The notes: generated by a model from the sequence alone, not told the origin. Numbered from the stretch's first letter, positions 10,768-22,433 are shown. The stretch: 64,000 bases of DNA from Voacanga thouarsii (GCA_026120185.1 JANUWF010001110.1:2794501-2858500); one strand, 5' to 3'. Made by a program: numbers and translations.

Positions 10768-11345
10768 GATTTAGAGATGAAACAGAGACAAATTGGCTTT
10801 TGTAGCTATACATGGCATCTCTAATTAGAGATAAATAGAAATATTGGTCGCTAAAATTTAGAGACGAAAATAATTCGCCTCTAAAATATTGGTATCCGTT
10901 TCTAAATTATCAGGTAAAAAAAAGTCAACACTTCATTAGAGTTGAAAATTTTGTCTCTAAGTTGTCTCTAATTTAGAGACGGACATAAAATATTTCTTCT
11001 CTAAAATAGGGACAGATTTTTTGTTACTATTTTGACTCTATTTGAAGACGAATTTTTAATACCAACCAAAATAATTTTTTTTTCCTCCAATTAGAAACAA
11101 AAAAATGGAGACCAATTCTTTCGTCATTGATTAAAGACAGATTTGAAATTTTTATCTCTAACATAGAGACCGATTTTTGTCACTATTTTGACTCGATTTA
11201 AAGATAAATTTTTTAGGGCAATCAAAATTATCTTTTGTCTTTATTTAGAAACAAAAACTGGAGACTAATTTCTACATTACTATCTTGGAGACTATTTTCG
11301 TCTCCACTCTGACTTTACTTTGATAAAACATAGAGACAAAAAAAT
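10768..11345. mobile_element. CACTA-like transposon, left subterminal region
   Basis: The stretch is packed with TTAGAGACG-type motifs in both orientations, the same motif family as at 20995-21741. Its first bases (aaatttgatttagagatgaaa) resemble the sequence just inside the CACTACTATGGG terminus at 21741 read on the minus strand. The expected CACTA end itself is missing, so the left terminus looks truncated. No transposase could be identified between the two ends. Assignment to CACTA rests on the right terminus and on the subterminal repeats. Confidence 0.5.
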
Positions 11346-13618
11346 GCGATTCTGCTTTAGAGAAAAAATAATAGTATATTCAATAATCCTAATAAAAATG
11401 TGTAATATTACAAAACATTAGAAACAGAATATATTACCAAAAAGGTCTACAAAAAAAATTACAGAGATATTACTACAATCTCTATTTACTAATCATCTTC
11501 AGGTGTGTCATGGCCATCATCTCTTTGATGTTACCTCTTGGGACTCTTGGCAATCCTTTCTCTATTCGCGTACATCATCAAGAAATCATCCCTTATAATA
11601 CAAAAACAGAAAAGCATACATTAAAGATCCAGAGATTGCTTAATATATTTCATAACACCATAAGCAACTTGCATATGAAGAGCAGTAGGACAATCAAAGA
11701 GCATTAGCCAATAGTTCAAAATCAACAAGATTAAATTTATGTTTACTATTAATAGGAGGGACCATAAATTGCATTCAAGATAACCTGAATCAGTTAGTAA
11801 TTTAAGAGCATATTGTGTTGGCAAAGACCAATGTCATTAACATGATTGTGGTACATTTCCAAATCATTTTTGTTGGTGTAAAAATAAGTATTCATTTCCT
11901 AGTAAACCTCTATGGATAGCATATAATAGGATTTAGTTTAATTATTACCAATTCTAACAAAGTGCTTGAAGGAATTTTTTTCAAACATCATGCCTTCATG
12001 TCTTAAATCATAATGAAATCATTTTTCTCTAACTCCAAGTATAATTCAAAAATTTCAAATAACCTCAATCCAAAACAACACGTCATATTAAAGCCCCTCT
12101 CTTCTTATACAAAACTATCTAACATAGCAACAAGAATTCATTCAAAGCAACTACACATAAGGAAACCAAAATTCCAACTTTGATAAGCTAAGAGTTCAAG
12201 TAGTTTTAACGCGTAACTCACATATCCAAGGCTGTCCAATATAATCCAACTTAAATAGACTCTTCAACATTCTAACTAAACAAATTCATTCCAAGAATTA
12301 GGCCAAGACAAACTTATTCAATCAATAATTTACCAAAAACTTCCCCAAGCATCAACATTTGACCAATACAATTATTCAAATTCATACAAAATTTTTACAG
12401 CAACAGGGCAAGAAATGTTAGCTAGTTTTTAAGGTATTTTCTTGCATTTTTTCACGATGCACCCCAATTCATTATAACACTTTAAGGAGTTAAATAAAGC
12501 TAAATTTTGTCCAAATTTTCATTTGGAAATAACACTAAAATGAGCTTAAAATATCGGCAGTAACCAGCCTAAAATGTTCGAAACAAAATTTGCTGATCAT
12601 AAGTACATTTTGCACCAGCCAAAACTTTCAATTATTCCACACATCACATACCATTTAAACCTTCCTAAATCTTGTTTAACATATGTAGAAATATGATTTA
12701 AATTTCCCTTAAACCCAACACTCTGAAAGACGTTAAAATAGACCACCTCAAACAGGGTATAAAATCAGCATTTTTAGTGAACAGGCTGAACAGTTTTGGT
12801 GTTCTTGTGCTTAATGCATTCATTTGCATTCTAAACTTCAGAAATCCAACTCCCTTTTCTTCCTAACATATTTAGACATGCTTAGGAACATTAAGTTCAG
12901 TTCATAAACTTGCACACACATGAATTCACAGCCTGCAAATCAGAAATGAAAATTACACTGCCAGAATTTTTCTTCGCAAACAACACATAGCTAACTTCAA
13001 TTTAGCATTTTCACACCACCTGAACAAACATCACTCCAGCACCTTTTTCCTATATTTTATGTACATAAAAACACACCAATTAATGGAAGAGAAAAGTGCA
13101 GAAGTACATATTTTCTTTACATATTTGGAAGAGAAAATGCTTATCAACAGAGTCAGAAGTACAGAACTTAAAATATGCCTTTCCATCATAATGTTAAAGT
13201 CGTAAAAAATTAACCTTACGCCATTAATATCATCAATGGAAATATTCTCAAGATATAGTAAAGTGAAGGTTGATATTGTTATACATGGTCTAGAATTAAC
13301 ATGAACCCTATACAAATCCCCAAATTAGCAACAATTGGAGCTATATAAAAATGCATAAAGAATTCCTTACTTACTAGTCCTTATAATTGTTTCGGGAAAG
13401 CTCATTCTATAATCTATTTTGGCAAGTCCAACATAATAATGGACTCCGCCTAGAGAATTTATACCAAATGCAAGCAGAAGGAATTATACATAAGAGATTT
13501 ATTTTTTATAATAATTTACAAAAATTAATCTAGCAATGGTTGGGCTAATAAGCAAACAATTCTCTCGTAAGTATCATTTCAGTTTGATAGTCAAAATACC
13601 CTAATTCTATAAATAAAT
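11346..13618. other. Unassigned AT-rich DNA
   Basis: I see no gene I can support. Short minus-strand stretches near 11500-11870 look weakly coding but are broken and do not match a family with confidence. The rest is AT-rich and reads like intronic or transposon-internal DNA. If the CACTA model is right, this is internal to that transposon. Confidence 0.4.
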
Positions 13619-13991
13619 TGTTATGAAATGACATCGTGCTTGAATAGCTAGTTGAGTGGAGTATTAAAATGACAACGTCCCAATTAATAGAACGATGGCA
13701 TTTTGTGAAGGCGGTACAAATAATCCGACGGTAGATAGAAGAAGTAAGCAGTGGCCATAATTTAGTGGGAAACAACGGTCACATATAAGAAAAATAGAGA
13801 AGCTGTTAATGGAGTTAGTCATGTTTTTTGCCAAGTTTTGGTATTACTAGAGTAGGATAATTCTCTCCCTCCCCAGATTTCCTTTATTCTTCTGTAACCC
13901 TCTTATTCTCTTCCACTGTAATTCTCAAATTCAATCAATAGAAGTTACATTTTCTCTCTTTTCTTCACAAATTCTAGGTTGGTTCTTGACA
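13619..13991 (+). repeat. T2 5' LTR
   Basis: 373 bp, starting TGTTATGAAATGACATCG and ending GGTTCTTGACA. It is the same length as the 3' LTR (18597-18969) and closely similar. TATAAGA lies at 13784-13790. Confidence 0.92.
13784..13790 (+). promoter_or_regulatory. Putative TATA box of T2 5' LTR
   Basis: TATAAGA sits 165 bases into the LTR, and the same motif sits 165 bases into the 3' LTR (18762-18768). Confidence 0.4.
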
Positions 13992-13994
13992 AAT

Positions 13995-14007
13995 TGGTAT
14001 CAGAGCC
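13995..14007 (+). promoter_or_regulatory. T2 primer-binding site (initiator tRNA-Met)
   Basis: TGGTATCAGAGCC starts three bases after the 5' LTR and is the standard sequence complementary to the 3' end of plant initiator tRNA-Met, the usual primer of minus-strand cDNA synthesis. Confidence 0.9.
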
Positions 14008-14015
14008 AATGATCC

Positions 14016-15180
14016 TTGGCTAATATAATGGTCATGACGAGATCACAATCTAAATCTTGCACCACTGGATCAAACGAAGAGATTATAGAGTTACGTAGTT
14101 TTGTGGAAATCTATGGAAAACGAGTAGATGAAATGGATAAGGGACTCATGAAACTGTTTACCCAATATAATGAACTCAGATTTGCCTTAGCTATGGCACA
14201 TTCTGAGACTTCATAGTTGAAAATTGATACACAGCAAACAAACGTAGTTGTGAAAGGGCTGGAAGGTAAACTAGACATTCTGTATGGGGAGTTGGATAGG
14301 CTATTGAAACAGAAGGGAATACAAGGGGAGGGTAACCATGGAGGAGACGGTGGATCAACTGCTGGGGATACTGAGGGATTTAGGAGAATTAAGGGTGATT
14401 TGAGGTTCAATGGTAAGCCTCCATATCATGGCCATAAACTTCGAAAGATTAATTTCCCTACTTTTTATGGAACCAATCCTAGGGAGTGAATTTCTAAATG
14501 CCATAGGTACTTCCAGATCCACCAAGTAGATGAACCCCTTAAACTAGAGTTAGCTGAGTTATATATGAAGGGTAAGGCCTACATATGGCTACAAAGTTAC
14601 AAAGCCAGTCATGGGTAAGTTAATTGGCTAGGATTTGCTATGGAAGTTTGTAAAAGGTTTGGAGAAGGAATACTAGATGATGTGATAGGCGAATTTAGTT
14701 AAATCAAACAGAAAGGAAGCATAGAAGATTATATGAAAAAAATTAAGAAGTTGAAAGCCTTGTTCACCTGTAGTTTTTCTATCTTACCAGCGTCTTACTT
14801 TGTGTCAGTTTTCTTGAGTGGATTAAAAGAGGAAATCAAGACTGCCATACAGAAGTTCCAACCTGAGACATTAGAGAAGGCCTATTTATTAGCTATTTCC
14901 TATAAAAAACACCTCACCTTATTTGATATATTCCCTAAATCTAACTATAAACCCTTCAACTCATCAGCCCCAAAACCTTTCCTCCAATAAAAAACCTACA
15001 AACCTTACAAATTCCCTGATTCAAAACCACTAGCCAAAGCCCCTATCAAGTTTAAGAAGATAACACCAGAAGAACTACAAAGAAGGAAGAAGAAAGGATT
15101 ATGTTTCAAATGTGGAGACAAATATGGTCCTAACCATGTGTGTGTATTAAAGGAAGTAAATATGATATTAGTGGAAGAAG
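14016..15180 (+). pseudogene. gag: T2 gag
   Basis: An ATG at 14016 (MANIMVMTRSQSKS) opens the frame. Gag landmarks follow: KINFPTFYGTNPRE near 14445-14489 ending at a TGA where the family has Trp, then YFVSVFLSGLKEEIKTAIQ near 14800-14860. A zinc knuckle of the chromovirus kind, GLCFKCGDKYGPNHVC, lies at about 15100-15142. Stops at 14214 (TAG), 14487 (TGA), 14700 (TAA) and 14988 (TAA) break it. Gag would package the RNA and bind it through the knuckle. Confidence 0.85.
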
Positions 15181-15249
15181 TACTTGAATGTGATGAAAGG
15201 GAAAAAGAGATGCTGGAGTTGTATAAGGAAGTTGGAGAAATTAAAGACT

Positions 15250-15640
15250 CACACCATTTTGGAGAGGAAGTCGATAATACAGCCTTAATGTCCTTAAATG
15301 CTATGGAAGGAAGCAGTATTAACAACACTATATCAATACTAGTTGATATTGAAAGTACACACAGCTTCTTGGATAAGGGAATTGTCAAAGAAATGAATTG
15401 GTCAAGTGAGCAGATGAACCTCTACTAGTTACTCTTGCTAATGGTGAGAAGTTAAGGAGTATAGGAGGATGTAGGGCAGTGAGGTGGAAGATGCAAGGAA
15501 TTGAGTTTAAATAAGATTTTAATTTTATCAAACTATATGGGTGTGATATGGTTTTAGGAGTGGACTGGCTAAAGAAATTCAGCCCCATAGTATTTAACTT
15601 TGAGAAGATGAAATTGGCCTTTGATCATGATGGGTAACCC
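15250..15640 (+). pseudogene. T2 aspartic protease
   Basis: The core reads TISILVDIESTHSFLD (about 15330-15375), where the family has D-S-G or D-T-G followed by S/T-H-N-F-L. The glycine of the active-site triad is replaced by Glu (GAA), so catalysis is unlikely. A further conserved strand, GCDMVLGVDWL, follows near 15540-15570 in another frame. Frameshift at about 15428 and TAA stops at 15512 and 15637 complete the inactivation. Confidence 0.75.
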
Positions 15641-15646
15641 TTAGAG

Positions 15647-17160
15647 TTGAAGGGAAATTCTAGCCAAATACAGCTTAAGGCTGCAAGAAAAAAAGCTGTA
15701 CAAAAATTACTGAAGAAGGAGAAACAACTTTTCATTAGAAGATTGTGCTCTATATCTGCAGAAAAAGTAGAAGTGGTGAAGGAGGAAATAGTGCAACAGT
15801 TGTTAGATGAGTTTTCAGATATTTTTCAGAAACCACATGGACTTCCACCTCTTAGAAATCATGAACATCAGATTGTGTTGCAGAAAAGAGTTGTTCCATT
15901 CAAGCAAAAACTATATAGATTACCATATTTTCAGAAGGAGAAAGTGGAAAAAATGGTTGGGGAAATGTTGGCTGAAGGAATCATTGGGCCTAGTTCAAGT
16001 CTTTACTCCTCACTTATCCTTTTGGTTAAGAAGAAAGATGGAACATGGAGATTTTGTGTGGATTTTAGGCAACTCAACTCAGTTACAGTTAAGGATAGTT
16101 TTCCTATTCCTTTAGTTGATGATTTACTTGATGAGCTTAAAGAGGACAAGTATTTTAGCAAGATAGACCTAAAGGCAGGCTACTTTCAAATCAGAATAAA
16201 GGAGGCAGACATATATAAAACAGCTTTTAGCACACATTTAGGGCATTAGGAATTCATAGTCATACCTTTTGGGCTTACTAATGCCCCTGCTACATTCCAA
16301 GGCCCGATGAACAATGTGTTTGGTGAGTTTTTGAGAAGGTTTGCACTAGTTTTCTTTGATGATATCCTGGTGTATAGTGAAGACTAGAATTCCCATTTAC
16401 AACATCTTAGAACCATTCTACAAACTCTAAAAGAACATAACTTTATTCTAAGGAGAGTAAATGTTCTGTTGCCAAGCAACAGGTGGAATACTTGGGGCAT
16501 GTAATCTCAGCTGGAAGGGTGAGTATGGATAAGATAAAAATCAAGGATGTTATAAGTGGCCTAAACCAGAAACTGTCAAGCAGCTAAGGGGATTCCTAGG
16601 GCTTACTGGATATTATAAGAGATTTATCAAATGCTATGGGGTGATCAGTAAAACTCTTACTAAACTACTCAAGAAAGATAGCTTCCAATGGAATGAGAAG
16701 GCTGAGGAAGCATTTCAGAAACTCAAGAAGACTATGTGTTCAGCTGCAGTTTTAAGATTGCTTGATTTCAATAAGCTATTTGTTGTTGAAACTGATGCTT
16801 GTGACCAGGGAATAGGGGTAGTGTTAATGCAGGGAGGGCAACCTCTAGCTTATTTCAATAAAGCAATAGGAAAGAGAAGTTAGGGATTGTCGACATATGA
16901 AAAAGAACTTATAGCTTTGGTAGCAGCTGTTCAGAAATGGAGACATTATCTAGAAGGAGGACATTTTATCATCCGGACTAATCACCAAAGCCTAAAGCAT
17001 CTATTAGATTAGAGAAGCCATAATGCAGCACAACATAAGTAGTTAACCAAGATGATGGGCTTAGATTATGAAGTTCACTACAAGCAAGGCATTGAAAATA
17101 GGGCTGCTGATGCACTCTTAAGGAAGGTTCAATTCAATGCTATAATTGTTATGGTACCAC
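15647..17160 (+). pseudogene. T2 reverse transcriptase and RNase H
   Basis: The RT is open from 15647 to 16249: KKDGTWRFCVDFRQLNSVTV, FPIPLVDDLLDEL, FSKIDLKAGYFQI. After a TAG at 16247, [12 protein letters not shown] and the catalytic FFDDILVYS (near 16350-16376) follow. A frameshift near 16440 precedes the RNase H, which has VETDACDQGIG, the TYEKEL block and HQSLKHLLD. TAG stops stand at 16385, 16881, 17010 and 17040. The RT catalytic DD is intact. The gene once copied element RNA to DNA and degraded the RNA strand. Confidence 0.9.
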
Positions 17161-17259
17161 AATGGATGGAAGAACTGCAAGATAGCTATAAAGATGATAT
17201 GTATGCCCATGAGAAAATAGCTTAAGCCATTATGGAAAAAGATGAACAACTGACTTGCA

Positions 17260-18583
17260 AGGGGGGGATTCTCAAAATGCAGGGCAAATTATATGTTGCA
17301 AGTTTAGAAGAATGGAGGATTGCCATCTTTAAGGAAATGCACCAATCTACTATGGGAGGTCATTTAAGCATAACTGCTACTCAGTAAATGATCAAGAGAA
17401 TGTTTTATTGGCCTGGTTTATTAGGGGATGTTAAGCAGTAGGTGAAGAAGTGTGAAGTTTGCCAAAGAAATAAGGAAAAGCATACAGCTTATCCAGGATT
17501 ACTTCAGCCATTAGAACTGCCAAAAAAGCCTTTTTTCCAACTTACTATAGATTTTATGGAGGGACTACCTAAATCACATCACAAAGATACCATTATGGTG
17601 GTAGTAGACAAATTCACCAAATTTGGGTATTTCATAGGACTATCTCATCCATTTACAGCTGAGAAGATTGCTGAGCTCCTATTTGATGCTGTCATTAAAA
17701 TACATGGGATTCCAAATCCAAAAGTAAGTGACAGAGATAAAATTTTTGTAAGCCAATTCTAGCAGGAACTCTTCAAATGGATGGGGGTTAAACTTAAGCT
17801 AAGTTCAACCTATCACCCTCAAACAGATGAGCAGACAGAAAGAGTAAATTAGTGTGTAGAAATGTATTTGAGGTGTTTTGTAAGCCAAAAATCCCACAAA
17901 TGGAGTGGCTATTTGAGCCAAGCTCAGTGGTGGTATAATACTACTCATCATTACATTATCAAGATATCTCCATATGAAACTTTATTTGGTCAAGTACCTC
18001 CATATCCAGGTTACTCCTTGGATGGTCACCAAGAAATTCCCTTTGAAGTTAAAAAGATGCTGGAAGAAAGGAGTAGAATTGATGGAATGTTGAAGGAAAA
18101 TATTTCCAAAGCCAATAATAGAATAAAGCATATGGCTAATAGGCATAGGGAGGAGAGGACCTTTGAAGTTGGGGATTAGGTATTCCGTAAGTTACAGCCT
18201 TACAAACAGCACTCATTAGCTCAAAGGAAAAATATAAAGTTAGCCTCCAAGTATTTTGGGCCTTATCAAGTGACTGAAAAGATTGGAAAGGTTGCCTACA
18301 AACTCTTACTTCCTCCTAGAACTAAAGTGCATCCAGTATTTCATGTTAGTTTACTGAAGAAAAAAATTGGAGCAGGGAAGTTTGTTCATGTTGACATGCC
18401 ACATTTCAGAAATGATGAGTTCGTAGTAGAACCTAATGCTATCCTATAAAGAAGGGAAATAAAGCAGCAGTACAATGGCTAATTTAATGGAGTAATATTC
18501 CAGTGGATAAAGCAACTTGTGAGTTTGTAGAAGAAATTAGAAGGAAATGGCTTGAACTGATCCTTAAGGACAAGGATAATTAA
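17260..18583 (+). pseudogene. T2 integrase with chromodomain-like C-terminus
   Basis: One frame from 16.6 to 18.48 kb, without indels, holds the zinc-binding N-terminus (KKCEVCQRNK), the first Asp in LTIDFMEGLP, the second in KVSDRDKIF, and Glu in DEQTERVN. Stops in this frame are TAG at 17439, 17760, 17850 and 18177 and TAA at 17223, 17385, 18447 and 18480. The tail has [13 protein letters not shown] (18330), and in another frame WSNIPVDKATCEFVEEIR (18488-18541), the end of a chromodomain, before TAA at 18581. Chromodomains steer insertion to marked heterochromatin. Confidence 0.9.
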
Positions 18584-18596
18584 AGGGGAAAGGAAT
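18582..18596 (+). promoter_or_regulatory. T2 polypurine tract
   Basis: AAAGGGGAAAGGAAT directly precedes the 3' LTR start at 18597 and would prime plus-strand synthesis. Confidence 0.8.
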
Positions 18597-18969
18597 TGTC
18601 ATGAGACGACGTCGTGCTTGAATAACTGGTTGAGTGGAGCAATAAAATGACAACGTACTAATTAATAGAATGATGGCGTTTTGTGAAGGTAGTTCAAGTA
18701 ATCCGACAATAGATAGAAGTAGCAAGCAGTGGCCATGATTTAGTGGGAAACAACGATCGCATATAAGAAAAATAGAGAAGCTGTTAATGGAGTTAGTCAT
18801 GTTTTTTGCCAAGTTCTGGTATTTCTAGAGTAGGATAATTCTCTCCCTCCCCAGATTTCCTTCGTTCTTCTGTAACCCTCTTCTTCTCTTCCACTGTAAT
18901 TCTCAAATTCAATAAATAGAAGTTACTTTTTCACTCATTTCTTCACAAATTCTAAGTTGGTTCTTAACA
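18597..18969 (+). repeat. T2 3' LTR
   Basis: 373 bp, starting TGTCATGAGACGACG and ending GGTTCTTAACA, collinear with the 5' LTR. The TATAAGA motif is at 18762-18768. The duplication TAAAC follows. Confidence 0.92.
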
Positions 18970-19156
18970 TAAACCTACTATCTATAACAAAAGGGACAAT
19001 CACAAAGAAAAGCAACATCAGGAAAACCGAAAAGCATCACAAATAACCTGTGATTTTGATGCAAATAGGCAACATAATTGCAATTACAATAAGGGGACAG
19101 AGAAGTAAAAATCTCCCAATTGGCAAACACAATTTCGAAAAATCAAGAAATTTAAA
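18970..19156. other. Unassigned DNA between T2 and G3
   Basis: I see no gene or repeat copy here. It is probably the same host segment as just left of T2. Confidence 0.4.
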
Positions 19157-20991
19157 CAGCCTTCACAAAATTTCTAGTTTTTTTTATCCAAAAGTGTAAG
19201 TAGGATTTTGGAGTTTGATGTTAAAAATGGTACGGATGGACTCACAGTAATGAATAGATGAAATTTGGAATTTTTAGAGGTGGTTTGAAGCGATTTGGAA
19301 TGGTATTAGATGAAAGGAAGGAATATGTGTTCTTGGTATACTATGTGTTCTTGAGGTTGAAAAGAGTAGAGAGCTTTTGGATAGAGGCTGTCGAAATTCT
19401 ATGAGGATTAGGGTTGCCGATTTGTTTGTAGGGTTTAGGTAGATGGTTTTTCTGGTTTGGAAGGGAAAATGAAAGGCTAGTTGTTGGAATCTTTGAAAAA
19501 TATTTTTAGGAAGCAAAGTTGGAAACTTAATATTCAAGAATATCTTTGATTATAAAAGAGCTCTTGGAAATCAGCCATGGCCGACTGCTTGTGCAGAATT
19601 TTGGCTGGATGAAAGCTGGTTGAAGGAGGCTAATGGTGGCTGAAATTAAGGAGTCTAATGGTGAAGGGAAGGTCTAGTTGTTTGAGGTATATTTTATAGA
19701 AAGTTGTTAAATCATGGTGACTGGAATTTTGGTATCCAAATCAAGGCATGATTGCAGAATTTTTTTGGAAATCTTTTTGGCAGCCATGACTGGATTTTCG
19801 TGCAGAACTTAGGGAGGACAATGGATTTCAGTTAATGGAGGTTTAAGGGTGGTTTGAGCAGAAAAAGGATGGAGTTTCGGCTAGGAGAGAATTTGGAAAC
19901 AAAGCTGGAAAAACTACTGTACAACATTTTTCGCAAGGCTGGAATTTTTCTGGGTAGCTTTAGCTGCCATCTTTCCAGCCGATTTGCAGATGTTTTGAAG
20001 GGGAATTTCAGGGGCTTTCAAGCTGGTTTCTATCCTTCTTCATGGAGGAAAAACATGGCTAAGGTGCTGCACAAAAATTGGAAGAAAATAGCTTGGTTTC
20101 GGACCTCCAAAGCTGTGATTTGCACAGGAATTTTTCTGGTTTTGCACCATCTTTGTGCAGTCCGAAAATAGTCAGAAAAATCCAGATTCTAAGCTGATAA
20201 AAAGGGCCATTTTCTGGCAGCATTTGGGAGGGAATAATGGTTAAGAATTTTGACACCTTGAAGGCACACAAGCTGGAAAATTTTCAGTTCTATGTAGGAA
20301 GGGAAATGAACCTAGCTAGAATGAATTTTTAGAAAGTTCACTAAGGAATTTAATTCACTTGAAATCTTTCCTCCTCTTCCATTGTTTCGGTCCATATGAT
20401 GTCCTTTACTAAGACATTTTGAACCTTCAAAGCCATAGCACCTTGCTGGAATTTTTGGAAAGAAAATGGCTAGAACAATTTGATCAAACTAATGAGTTGA
20501 AAAATAGGAAAAATTAAGGATCAAGAGGAAATGAATTCCCTTTAGGAATTTTGTGTAAAGCAAAGGAGTAGGATTTGGATATTCCTATCATGTCTCTCTT
20601 AGGACAACATCTCTACCATACTTCCAACACATAAGGCCGAAAATGATACTTCCCAAGCAAAAATAAAATTTAACCAAGCTAAAGCTCCTATGATGGAATT
20701 TGAACCCAAGACCTCAAGAATTAATTTTAAGGCTCTAACCACTAAACCACAACAACTCTTATTCTTATTTTTCCCCTAAAAATATTTTCCTATTCAATCC
20801 TCAAGCTATCTCCCTTTTTCCACCTCAAGCAAAAATTACTATTTTACCCTTCTCACGCAATAATCATAATCAAGCCCCTTAGACTATAAAACACAAATTC
20901 AATGCGCATAAAATCATATAAAAATATATATAAACATGCAATAACATCCCAACCCCCTTACTCTAATGGTGGTTTTGACTGGGGTTTCACA
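19157..20991 (+). repeat. G3: right part of the 4.3-kb G-type LTR
   Basis: From agccttcacaaaatttctag onward the sequence aligns with G1 (from about 56119, across its insertions) and with G2. It ends in GGGGTTTCACA, matching the G2 end at 63395. The left ~2.5 kb of the unit is missing. It supplies the uninterrupted reference for both insertions in G1: ttggaaacaaagctggaaaa at about 19890 matches the empty site of the solo LTR at 56862. Likewise cggtccatatgatgtcc at about 20390 matches the empty site of G2. Confidence 0.75.
20692..20755 (-). other. tRNA-like segment with pol III A and B boxes (G3 copy)
   Basis: On the minus strand GTGGTTTAGTGGTTAGAGCC (box A-like, 20750-20731) is followed about 25 bases later by GGTTCAAATTCC (box B-like, 20706-20695). 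A short anticodon-like stem (CTTAA/TTGAG) lies between. The acceptor stem is not formed and the anticodon loop is too long for a working tRNA. It is likely tRNA- or SINE-derived. Homologues are at 63088-63150 and 63699-63763. Confidence 0.5.
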
Positions 20992-20994
20992 ACA

Positions 20995-21741
20995 AAGACC
21001 ATCTTCAATTTTAGAGACGGATTTGAAATTTGAGTTAATTTAGGCACAAAAACGTAAATCTTGTTTTTCATTTCTAAAGTTTAGAGAAAAAAATGTAGGC
21101 TCTAATTAGTCTCAAATATTTGAGACGGATTCGATAATCTCTAAAATGTATCTATTTAGAGACCAACAAGAGACGACTAAGATCTTCTCTAATTTTGAGA
21201 GCAATTATCCAAATAAATGACGTAATGAAACGTTAGAGATGAACATTTTCGTCTCTAATTAGTTTCTAATTTTAAACATATTAGAGACTAATAACTTTTT
21301 CGTCTCTATTTCGTCTCTAATATTAGAGACGCGTTGTCAGTCATCATGGTTCCGACTCTATTTGGAGACAAAATTGAGACAGCTTTACTATCGTCTCTAT
21401 TTTGCATCTACTTAGAGACTAAATAGAAAAGTTTTAGTTAGAGACAAAAAATATCCGTCTCTAATTTGTCTATGATATTCGAGAGGCATTGAGAGTCGTT
21501 GCAGTTTTGACTCTATTTCTAGAAAAAAATTGAGACGGCCTTACTTTCATCTCTTTTTTGCTTCTATTTAGAGACCAAGTAGAAAAGTTTTATTTAGAGG
21601 CAAAAAATATTCATTTCTATTTTGTCTCAGGTATCCCATTTAATTTTTTAAAAATCAATTTGTCTTCGTTATCTCTCAAAATGGTCTCTGTTTAGAGATG
21701 AAATAATTTCGTCTCTAAATCCCAATTTTCCCATAGTAGTG
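20995..21741. mobile_element. CACTA-like transposon, right end
   Basis: The stretch contains many copies of TTAGAGACG and CGTCTCTAA motifs in both orientations. It ends at CCATAGTAGTG (21741), which on the minus strand begins CACTACTATGGGAAAATTG, a CACTA-type terminal inverted repeat. Immediately after it the tandem ~690-bp repeat continues, so this is a true edge. Dense subterminal repeats are typical of CACTA (En/Spm) elements, where they bind transposase. Confidence 0.6.
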
Positions 21742-22433
21742 GTTTTTAATGTTAATGGCATTTGAAGTTTTGATGATTGTTTTGGGTATATCTCTAACCA
21801 AATACAAAAGTATATCTTGCAAAGGAATCATAACATATGAAGTGGTTATTAATATTAATAGCTGCTCTTGGTGCATTTTTGGAAGGAAGTTAACTTCACT
21901 GTGAAAATAGAAAAAGAAACAACTTCTAAGGGTGCATTCTTAAGTGTCAAATTAGAGGATTGGAAGTTCAATATGCTGGTGTTTCTTTTCACTTAAGTAT
22001 TTTTAAGTACAATGGCTCATTGACTTGATGATATAGAGTCTTAGCCAAATTCTTAGACATTTTTGCCACCATTTTATCTCTCTCTTCTCAAGGAATAAAC
22101 TAGAAGAACTCAAAATGATGGATATTCATTTAATTTAAAGAATGGAAATCTCGAGATGTACAGAATCCTATGGCTTTAAAATTTTAGAAATTCATAACTC
22201 AATTTTTGAAAAAATATTACTCATTTTTTCATTTAATATTGCAATTATGGCACTTTTGTGAGATTGTTGGTAGGTATCTAAAGCTGGCATAATCATATTG
22301 TTGTTGTACCTATCAAACCACTAAAACTACTAGAAGGAAAAAAATTTATTGTCTAGTAGTCATTCGAATTCGTTGTTCTAGGCTTAAAAATAGTTTGTAC
22401 ACAAGTGGAAAATGCTTATGAACATTTCAATTG
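21742..22433 (+). repeat. Tandem ~690-bp repeat, unit B
   Basis: An uninterrupted unit. It aligns with unit A on both sides of T1 (41-526 and 10567-10767) and defines the empty site of T1. No coding frame stands out. Confidence 0.75.

Larger units (their letters stand above)
13619..18969 (+). mobile_element. T2: Ty3/gypsy chromovirus-type retrotransposon, decayed
   Basis: A 5351-bp element with 373-bp LTRs at both ends and a tRNA-Met primer-binding site (13995-14007). It has a polypurine tract (18582-18596) and flanking 5-mers TAAAT and TAAAC (one mismatch). Domain order is gag, protease, RT, RNase H, integrase and a chromodomain-like tail, as in chromoviruses. All structural parts are in place, but pol has about a dozen in-frame stops and several frameshifts. 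It lies between the two CACTA-like ends. Confidence 0.93.

Noticed and set aside
11510..11870. Weakly coding-looking minus-strand peptide with VAYGVMKYIKQ, considered as a Ulp1-like peptidase remnant of a CACTA element
   Set aside because: The resemblance is short, catalytic residues are not visible and the frame is broken; not enough to name a family.
19854..20171. 105-residue plus-strand frame and its relatives near 56638-57167 and 58631-58945
   Set aside because: They lie in the G LTR, are not conserved in frame among the three copies and lack known motifs.
20692..20755. Functional tRNA gene
   Set aside because: No acceptor stem, oversized anticodon loop, and all three copies lie at the same place in an LTR.
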